Part shown: positions 58,796-64,000 of the stretch, one piece after another
How the letters are laid out: each line of letters starts with the position of its first letter
Position numbering within the stretch: position 1 is the stretch's first letter
From: Linnemannia elongata
Lineage: Eukaryota; Mortierellomycota; Mortierellomycetes; Mortierellales; Mortierellaceae
NCBI GenBank assembly: GCA_036320915.1
Contig: JAXBDG010000007.1
Coordinates: forward strand, 2,710,411 to 2,774,410
Length of the DNA: 64,000 nucleotides
Reading direction: 5' to 3'
Made by a program: the position numbers and the translations under genes
The notes under the pieces: model-generated
What the model saw: the letters and a program-made list of their open reading frames with translations, nothing else
Database searches by the model: none
Told to the model about the DNA's origin: nothing

Positions 58796-60487
58796 ATGAC
58801 AAGATCAAACGAGTCCATTATCAACGAGGTTTTTAAGAAGTACACCGGTAATTTGGCTGACTTTGGTAGGCAGTCCTGTTCCCGCAGAGAGAGTAGACAG
58901 GGCTTTGCAAAGTTTTCCAAGATGTTTTGCGACAGCTTGGTTATGTGGGGACTCTACAATACCTTGTCTGAGGACACCAAGGGAGTAACCATTGGGAAGT
59001 ACATGGCAGAGTTGCGTGAGCTTTGTAGTAGGCACTCCTTGCCCTGTGACTCCATTAAGATGGTTACTACGGGTACAAATATCGGCGAGGAGTATTTCTC
59101 AGAGGACATGAAGGAAGCGTACGCCGCAGAGTTTGCTGGACAGTCCCTCCACATGGGGTACATTGCCATTAAGATGTCCCTGAAACAGTGCCGAGCAAAG
59201 AGGGCTGTGTTGGCATTGTCACCCATGCTGGAGACCCTCAGAAGCAAGCATATGGTGCTTCATGACATAGACATGACCCGCGACTGCCGATATGTCACAG
59301 AACGTCGTCTTGTTGAGCAACATCTGTTGCGGAATGGTATCACCAAGGTCATCAAGGACCGTAGTCGTGTGGGTGACCATTGTATCTCCTGGATGGGCAG
59401 TTCAGATGACACCAAGAACATCCGCTACAAGGTCTACAACAAGTTTGTACAGATCCTAGAGAGCGCTGAGGTCCGTAAGAGTCTTGGGTCAAGGATGGAG
59501 GGTCTTGTAGCTGATGATGACGAAAGATTCATGGCAAGGCTGCTTCGCCACAAGGACCATGGGATGTCCCGTCTGGAGCTGACATTCTATGGTAGTACCT
59601 TGTTGTCTTTGGACGAGTACCTGGCCCACTTGGATCATGCAAGGGCCCTGCTGAGCACTTGTCGTGTCTATGACTACAGCTATGAGGAGATGTGGAAAGA
59701 AAGGGCCAACTACATAGAGTCCATGGTCGCAGTGCATATACCTGCCAAGAAGGTCTTTGCCTACTGCCATTGGTGGAACTCGGTGACCTCCAAAAAGTAT
59801 GGATACATGTGGAAGAACGTTGGATCCAAACTTGTTCCCCTGCTGCTGGCCAACTACTCTTTCAACGACAGGCCTATCCATTACATCAAGGTCAAGGTGG
59901 ATGACGCTGGAGTGGTGGAGATTATCAGCGAGAAGGTCTACGAGAGGGAATCTGGATGCACAGCCATGACATTGGTGGCTGGCAAGACCAAAGGCATGTT
60001 TCCCTCTCGAGACACCTGTGAGGGACTTGTCTACGAGTTCTCGGAGGTTGGCATTGTGGAGCATAAGAATATCTCCATTGGATGGCCCGAGAAGAAGCAT
60101 AGCAAGAAGAGCAGGCCATTAGCAGTCCTTGTTGAGAAGCCTACATCCGATAGCCATGAGGGATATGTCCGGTGGATGAAGAAGCCACACTCCACCTTGT
60201 TTACCGCCGATTACAACATCCTTGTCCCAGGCACAGAATATACCGTTGTTGCCGCAGGGTTGGCTGATTTCCGGGGAAACAGCTACTGGCATTTGGTCAC
60301 CGAATGTGGCCTCAAGGTCAAGGCTGGAAAGTCCCTTGAAGGCATCTGGGAACGATGGAGAGGCCAATACAGAGGAAACCATGGCGGGGTTCTCATCCAC
60401 AACATCCCCAAGATGAGGTTTTTGGCAGAGAGAAAGGTTAAAATCAGAGGTATGTCTGTCGTGAAGTGCGTCTTGGTGAGGACATAG
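58796..60487 (+). CDS. Large ORF2 of the inner element, possible Rep-like initiator (563 aa)
   Basis: Family not recognised with certainty. The start MTRSNESIINEVFKK is supported by the outer homologue (MSRSKEAIINEILNK). Conserved features: LHDIDMTRDCRY with Asp157, Asp159 and Asp163; RVGDHCISW; IRYKVYNKF with Tyr214 and Lys216; SRLELTFYGS with Arg259 and Glu261; FAYCHWWNS; later FNDRPIHYI and IGWPEKKHSKKSRPLAVLVE. The order D-x-D-x3-D, Y-x-K, R-x-E is reminiscent of Rep_trans-type rolling-circle initiators and MobT relaxases. No clear HUH pair is seen, so this is only a hypothesis. A C-terminal domain (AGKSLEGIWERWRG, MRFLAERKVKI) is basic. It is convergent with the transposase, 76 bp apart. 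Confidence 0.7.
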   Translation: MTRSNESIINEVFKKYTGNLADFGRQSCSRRESRQGFAKFSKMFCDSLVMWGLYNTLSEDTKGVTIGKYMAELRELCSRHSLPCDSIKMVTTGTNIGEEYFSEDMKEAYAAEFAGQSLHMGYIAIKMSLKQCRAKRAVLALSPMLETLRSKHMVLHDIDMTRDCRYVTERRLVEQHLLRNGITKVIKDRSRVGDHCISWMGSSDDTKNIRYKVYNKFVQILESAEVRKSLGSRMEGLVADDDERFMARLLRHKDHGMSRLELTFYGSTLLSLDEYLAHLDHARALLSTCRVYDYSYEEMWKERANYIESMVAVHIPAKKVFAYCHWWNSVTSKKYGYMWKNVGSKLVPLLLANYSFNDRPIHYIKVKVDDAGVVEIISEKVYERESGCTAMTLVAGKTKGMFPSRDTCEGLVYEFSEVGIVEHKNISIGWPEKKHSKKSRPLAVLVEKPTSDSHEGYVRWMKKPHSTLFTADYNILVPGTEYTVVAAGLADFRGNSYWHLVTECGLKVKAGKSLEGIWERWRGQYRGNHGGVLIHNIPKMRFLAERKVKIRGMSVVKCVLVRT

Positions 60488-60508
60488 GTGGTGGTAGCGT
60501 GGCATAGG

Positions 60509-60557
60509 TTTTTAAAAACTTGGACGTAGGTCGTAGCATGGCACAGGTTTTTAAAAA
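60509..60557. promoter_or_regulatory. Tandem TTTTTAAAAA units between convergent ORF2 and transposase genes
   Basis: Two copies of a 39-bp unit (GTAGC(G/A)TGGCA(T/C)AGG then TTTTTAAAAACTTGG). The palindromes are at 60509-60518 and 60548-60557. They sit in the 76-bp gap between two convergent stop codons, where a promoter is unlikely. Confidence 0.7.
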
Positions 60558-60563
60558 CTTGGC

Positions 60564-61805
60564 TCAGATCATCTCATCCTCATCTGACAGATCCATCCCA
60601 AGGAATTCTTCCTGTAGTCGCAACAGCTCTGCACCGCTCTCCAGCCTGTTTTGCACCGTGGCTACCTGGGACTGCACCAAGACAGACTGCTTACGTGGAT
60701 AGTCAAACCCATCCTCTGCCCATGCCATATGGTGGGGTTGTACCTCAAGGTTAAGAGCATTGGACATATTACGGACATTCATCAGCAGGAAACATAGCCG
60801 CATCATCATGTTAACCTCCTTCTTGTCTGTAGTACGTATGGACTCCTTGTTGTTGAACTTTCTAAATGTACGCCCAAGATCCCCAAATGTGGCCTCGATC
60901 ATGGACCTGAAGCCAGCGAACTCGGAGTTAAATAAGGCCTCATGCTCGTCCAAGTCCTGTCCCGGTTTCTTGCGGATAGGGAAGCAAAAGTTCCTTACAT
61001 CCAGAGAGTCCTCACGTTCAAGCAGGGTAGGGATATGCTGTGTATATCCGCCATCAACACCTACACAGTCCATCTCATGGATCTTGTTTGCAAGGCCCAT
61101 TTCTACCATCATGCTGCCGTCGTTGTTGTCTTTACATGGAGCGGACTTGGAGACAAAGAGTACCATGTGGTTGATGTCTATGCACACCTGGGTCCTGAGG
61201 CCAGACTTCTTAAGCTTGTATGAGTACATCTTGGCCTTGGTTTCGCGATATGTTGCCCGGGTATCATGACCATCCAGCAGCAGGGTAATATGCCTGAACA
61301 TCCGTGGGTTAGTCCATACGGCAGACCTCATGCGGATTTCAGGCGTGGAAAACATGTTGGCAAAACATCTCGTCATCTCCTTCTCAAACAGCCTCTTCTC
61401 GGTCTTGAAGAAAGTTCTGTAGATCTCATAGAAGCTAGACCTGGGCAAGAACACAGACATAGCCTCCATAGAATCGCCTGAAACAAGATAGTACAGGAGG
61501 GCGATACCTTTCTCCACTGCTTTGTATGGACCTGGGAAATACACCTTGTTCCAAAGGGTTGTGAGAAAGAAGAACACACCAATGGCTCCTATCTTGCCTA
61601 TGACCTCCTCCTTCATGTGGTGCATGTTGTTAATTGGCTTGAGCTCGGATCGGTGGAACTTTCTGGTGGTAGGGTACAATGGCCATGGATTGTCAAGAAA
61701 ACCCCACTCCTCCGCGAGTATTGCATTCAAGCAGGCGTTGAGCTTCTTTGGGATTTTGGGCTCGGACATTGGGTATGTTGAAGGAAGGACTCCACAACCC
61801 GCCAT
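60564..61805 (-). CDS. DDE transposase (HARBI1 / DDE_4-like) of the inner element (413 aa)
   Basis: RNase-H-fold transposase. Residues 85-135 (LWNKVYF, IALLYYLVSGDSMEAMSVFL, SSFYEIYRTFF) look like the helix-turn-helix preceding a DDE_4 core. Catalytic triad by alignment: Asp178 (LLLDGHDTRA), Asp251 (CVGVDGGYTQHIP) and Glu304 (GFRSMIEATFGDLG, the RxxxExxFG pattern). A C-terminal helical region ends DLSDEDEMI. The first ATG (61805) abuts the edge of the right terminal repeat; an alternative is 61769 (MSEPKIPKK). The outer copy has the same core at 55922-56737. It likely catalyses excision and integration; the target duplication seen here is 5 bp. Confidence 0.85.
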   Translation of the reverse strand: MAGCGVLPSTYPMSEPKIPKKLNACLNAILAEEWGFLDNPWPLYPTTRKFHRSELKPINNMHHMKEEVIGKIGAIGVFFFLTTLWNKVYFPGPYKAVEKGIALLYYLVSGDSMEAMSVFLPRSSFYEIYRTFFKTEKRLFEKEMTRCFANMFSTPEIRMRSAVWTNPRMFRHITLLLDGHDTRATYRETKAKMYSYKLKKSGLRTQVCIDINHMVLFVSKSAPCKDNNDGSMMVEMGLANKIHEMDCVGVDGGYTQHIPTLLEREDSLDVRNFCFPIRKKPGQDLDEHEALFNSEFAGFRSMIEATFGDLGRTFRKFNNKESIRTTDKKEVNMMMRLCFLLMNVRNMSNALNLEVQPHHMAWAEDGFDYPRKQSVLVQSQVATVQNRLESGAELLRLQEEFLGMDLSDEDEMI

Positions 61806-61808
61806 ACC

Positions 61809-62157
61809 CAGAGCATTCAAGATGGGCCTATGATACTAGCAAAAGCGGGTTCCAATACATGTCAGGGGAGGTGCTCAGAGACTGCACTGCATAGCCAAGA
61901 GACATCTCCAAATACACCTCGAATGGACCAAAGGGGGGGTGTAAGCATCGGCCAGTGGAAAACTACACCCCCCCCAAACCTCCATTGGCCTCTCCTTTAC
62001 ACCACCACCCATATTATCCACCTCCTCTTACCCACCACTACCATCTATACAAATCCTCTGCCTCCTGTATCCATGCTTTTTAAAAGTTGCCTGATATTAT
62101 ACACGATCGACCACTCCTATGGTGCTTCCTCATGTATTAGGGATGTGGACGATTGCC
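61809..62157 (-). repeat. Right terminal inverted repeat, inner element (proximal copy)
   Basis: Reverse complement of 58080-58429. Carries hairpin stem 61933-61943 / 61964-61974 with a 20-nt loop holding GCATCGGCCAG. Its outermost bases GGACGATTGCC match the left end. Confidence 0.92.
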
Positions 62158-62186
62158 TAGGTGGGGGTTATAGGTGGAATCTCTCA

Positions 62187-62412
62187 AGGGGGGGTGTGCG
62201 CCCTCGGCCAGTGGAAAACTACACCCCCCCCAAACCTCCATTGGCCTCTCCTTTACACCACCACCCATATTATCCACCTCCTCTTACCCACCACTACCAT
62301 CTATACAAATCCTCTGCCTCCTGTATCCATGCTTTTTAAAAGTTGCCTGATATTATACACGATCGACCACTCCTATGGTGCTTCCTCATGTATTAGGGAT
62401 GTGGACGATTGC
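62187..62412 (-). repeat. Right terminal inverted repeat, inner element (distal partial duplicate)
   Basis: Near-identical to 61931-62157, separated from it by about 30 bp. Its outer end abuts the CACGG target duplication, so this copy is the functional terminus. Confidence 0.9.
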
Positions 62413-62417
62413 CACGG
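62413..62417 (+). repeat. Target-site duplication CACGG, right copy
   Basis: Pairs with 58076-58080 around the inner element. Confidence 0.8.
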
Positions 62418-62824
62418 CAGTGGTATAGAGACACCTTGATAGAGACAAATCCGGCAGAGTATGGTCCATTGCTGTGCTCTTGTGCATGTGCGGTTTGGAT
62501 GTCAGCAGGGATATACTCTTCGTCCAACAGAGTGCCACTATGCAGCGACTTGATGGAATCGTAAGGTGGATCCGCCTTGCCAAATGCCTCACGTAAGTCA
62601 GCCATATATTTGCCAATGGACTTGCCCTTGACCTTTTCATCGGCATAGTTGACCGGAGCCCAAAAGACCATACTGTCACAGAACATCTTGGAGAACCGTG
62701 TGAACCCCTTGCGTTTGGTAGCTCCAAGACGACCAAGGGGATGTACACATTTGCCAACGTCGGCAAGGTTGTGTGTGCACTTATTGAGGATCTCGTTGAT
62801 GATAGCTTCCTTTGACCGTGACAT
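62413..62824 (-). pseudogene. Rep-like gene of the outer element, 5' part
   Basis: Starts MSRSKEAIINEILNKCTHNL and matches the first ~130 residues of the inner ORF2 (KGFTRFSKMFCDSMVFW, GKSIGKYMADLRE, DSIKSLHSGTLLDEEY). It is cut at the inner element junction after a Cys-Arg, and the rest of the gene continues at 58080 downward. The few codons read beyond 62413 come from the inserted element. Confidence 0.8.
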
Positions 62825-62843
62825 GTTGTTAATAGATTCTTGC

Positions 62844-62853
62844 TTTTTAAAAA
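62844..62853. promoter_or_regulatory. TTTTTAAAAA palindrome upstream of Rep-like gene (outer)
   Basis: In the 34-bp gap between the ORF1 stop (62859) and ORF2 ATG (62824) of the outer copy, at the position equivalent to 58764-58773 in the inner copy. Confidence 0.6.
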
Positions 62854-62858
62854 CTCCC

Positions 62859-63140
62859 TTAGGTGGCCTTCAACTCAGTGCGCATAAGGTACTCACCAGC
62901 AGCTTCGTTGGTCAACAGTCCTTTCTCAGAGAGTTCACGTCGGATACCCTTGTATACCTTTTCCAACATCGAGTAGATAGTATGTGGACACCAGGTTTCA
63001 CCAAAGTCAGGAGATTTAGCGCGGTGAATATCCACGAATGCATCAAGGTACACATACATACAGGTCTCTAAGCGATGGTCCGTAATAAATTCAGCGACGA
63101 CATCCTGTTGCAAAGATTTATGTGTAAGCGGAATAGGCAT
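62859..63140 (-). CDS. Small conserved ORF1 of the outer element (93 aa)
   Basis: Open frame homologous to 58474-58743: shared QQDVVAEF, DHRLE, YLDAF-D-H-AK, MLEKVYKGIRREL and GLLTNEAAGEY. The start lies 39 bp inside the terminal repeat. It is probably not functional, because its partner genes are broken, but the frame is intact. Unknown function. Confidence 0.6.
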   Translation of the reverse strand: MPIPLTHKSLQQDVVAEFITDHRLETCMYVYLDAFVDIHRAKSPDFGETWCPHTIYSMLEKVYKGIRRELSEKGLLTNEAAGEYLMRTELKAT

Positions 63141-63178
63141 TGTTGTTTTCTTTGGGGCACCTTGTCTACCATACCGCC

Positions 63179-63475
63179 GATTTGTCATTCGTTACCTTTA
63201 CATCATGCATATACCGTAGGTCATCGGCAATGGATAACACCAAAGGGGGGTTGAGGGCATCAGCCAGAGTAAAGCTACAACCCCCCCTTCGAGGTCTTTC
63301 ATGCAGCACAACCTCCCAGAGCCTACTTCTTTTACCTAGAACTACTGTACGCTCCCCTCTATCCTAAACTCATCCATCCCCGGTACCGCCTTTTTAAAAC
63401 ATATGGTAATCTATGCAGCATACTCTCACACACCTTGAAGCGCCTATCTATACTAGTCCCGGATGACTCCCTTAG
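63179..63475 (-). repeat. Right terminal inverted repeat, outer element
   Basis: Pairs with 55246-55540. It has a hairpin (stem 63245-63253 GGGGGGTTG with 63278-63286 CAACCCCCC) and TTTTTAAAA near 63393. It ends ...GGATGACTCCCTTAG. Confidence 0.8.
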
Positions 63476-63603
63476 GAAACAGATTAATTATCACATGTTC
63501 AAAAGTTGGAAAACACCTTGTCATTTGCATAACGTTGTCGACACTCTTTGAGAATTGTAATGCATAATTCAGAACTTCAGGGTTTTTTCTGCTTTTGAGG
63601 ACC

Positions 63604-64000
63604 TTTTAGGGTTTTTTAAGGTTTTTTAGGGTTTTTAGGGTTTTTTAGGGTTTTTTAGGGTTTTTTTTAGGGTTTTTTTAGGGTTTTTTAGGGTTTTTTA
63701 GGGTTTTTTAGGGTTTTTTAGGGTTTTTTTAGGGTTTTTTAGGGTTTTTTTAGGGTTTTTTTAGGGTTTTTTAGGGTTTTTTAGGGTTTTTTAGGGTTTT
63801 TTAGGGTTTTTTTAGGGTTTTTTAGGGTTTTTTAGGGTTTTTTAGGGTTTTTTAGGGTTTTTTAGGGTTTTTTAGGGTTTTTTAGGGTTTTTTAGGGTTT
63901 TTTAGGGTTTTTTAGGGTTTTTTAGGGTTTTTTAGGGTTTTTTAGGGTTTTTTAGGGTTTTTTTAGGGTTTTTTAGGGTTTTTTAGGGTTTTTTAGGTTT
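63604..64000 (+). repeat. Telomere-like array, unit mainly TTTTTTAGGG
   Basis: About 396 bp of head-to-tail units, mostly ten bases (T6AGGG), mixed with T5 and T7-T8 variants. The G-rich strand runs 5'-3' toward the window end, the orientation of a right chromosome end. The array starts with degenerate units (TTTTAGGG, TTTTTTAAGG) and then becomes regular, as at a subtelomere-telomere junction. The window stops inside the array. Confidence 0.88.

Larger units (their letters stand above)
58081..62412. mobile_element. Inner three-gene TIR element, structurally intact
   Basis: 4332 bp. Ends GCAATCGTCCAC...GTGGACGATTGC, flanked by CACGG duplications. Left terminal repeat is about 58081-58429; right terminal repeat is 61809-62157, followed by a second partial copy to 62412. 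Inside: small ORF (58474-58743, +), Rep-like ORF (58796-60487, +) and convergent DDE transposase (60564-61805, -). All three frames are open. Gene gaps carry TTTTTAAAAA. The combination of DDE_4-like transposase plus a Rep-like protein plus ~350-bp terminal repeats and 5-bp duplication does not match the PIF/Harbinger (Myb partner, 3-bp TSD) or ISL2EU (YqaJ partner, 2-bp TSD) plans known to me. Confidence 0.88.
55246..63475. mobile_element. Outer copy of a three-gene TIR element (inactivated, interrupted)
   Basis: Bounded by inverted repeats 55246-55540 and 63179-63475, which match by eye at roughly 80-85 percent. Between them, after removing the nested inner copy and one target duplication, about 3.9 kb remain with the same gene plan as the inner copy. 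That plan is a small ORF (63140, -) followed by a Rep-like gene (62824, -), convergent with a DDE gene (+, ends 56737). All three are read toward the centre. The DDE N-terminus is decayed, and the Rep-like gene has a nonsense codon and an insertion. No target-site duplication of the outer copy was found. Confidence 0.8.

Noticed and set aside
61830..62339. A 169-aa plus-strand frame inside the terminal repeat, repeated at 58154-58408 on the minus strand
   Set aside because: It exists only because the terminal repeats are inverted copies; Pro/His/Ser-rich, no codon pattern, and the duplicated part repeats itself.
58081..62412. Interpretation as a Helitron or a killer-type linear plasmid
   Set aside because: No helicase, DNA polymerase or RNA polymerase genes and no Helitron 5'-TC/CTRR-3' ends; a 5-bp target duplication and a DDE enzyme point to cut-and-paste integration.
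63604..64000. Regular short repeats that could look like a CRISPR array
   Set aside because: There are no spacers, the unit is 10 bp, and it lies at the end of a eukaryotic contig; this is a telomere-like array.
1..64000. tRNA, rRNA or other structured RNA genes
   Set aside because: No A/B-box pairs with cloverleaf potential or rRNA-like blocks were noticed when reading; a dedicated scan was not possible, so small RNA genes could be missed.

Overview
The window reads as one chromosome end of a filamentous fungus, most likely an early-diverging Mucoromycota lineage and perhaps Mortierella-like. Genes have many short GT-AG introns. They encode a fungal plasma-membrane proton ATPase, an Ssk1-type response regulator, Ecm29, Mon2, a Rabconnectin/WDR7-type protein and an Rds1-type secreted protein. 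The right edge runs into a telomere-like array whose G-rich strand points outward. The taxonomic call is an inference from gene content; no search was possible.

Region 1 (1-48.3 kb) is ordinary gene space. It starts inside a glutamate/cysteine-sulfinate decarboxylase-type gene (partial, +). A gene-poor 5 kb stretch follows, then PMA1 (+), SSK1 (+), a mitochondrial acyl-carrier-like protein lacking the carrier serine (-), a GT31-like type II membrane glycosyltransferase (+), ECM29 (-), an F-BAR/SH3 protein (+), a WDR7/Rabconnectin-3-beta-like protein (-), MON2 (+), a zinc alcohol/formaldehyde dehydrogenase (-) and an RDS1-like ferritin-fold protein (+). From the acyl-carrier gene onward the genes alternate in strand, giving divergent pairs that share promoters and convergent pairs whose stop codons lie only 82-254 bp apart. 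WDR7-like and MON2, both endosome/Golgi trafficking factors, start 352 bp apart.

Region 2 (48.3-55.2 kb) is decayed subtelomeric DNA. It holds a degenerate ~50-bp tandem repeat, a solo terminal-repeat remnant (51.2 kb), fragments of an unrecognised gene and a broken Fanzor (eukaryotic TnpB-like RuvC nuclease) gene.

Region 3 (55.2-63.5 kb) is the most unusual part. Two copies of one DNA element are nested inside each other. Each copy has ~300-350 bp terminal inverted repeats and three genes: a small ORF, a ~560-aa protein that may be a Rep-like initiator, and a convergent DDE (HARBI/DDE_4-like) transposase. The inner copy (58081-62412) has all three reading frames open. It lies in the Rep-like gene of the outer copy and is flanked by a 5-bp target duplication; joining the flanks restores that gene's frame. 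A TTTTTAAAAA palindrome lies between neighbouring genes in both copies, and the terminal repeats carry a G/C hairpin whose stem covaries between copies. I know of no described eukaryotic transposon class with this gene set.

Region 4 (63.6-64.0 kb) is a ~400-bp array of mainly TTTTTTAGGG units. This is an unusual telomere repeat for a fungus, and it starts only ~130 bp from the end of the outer element.
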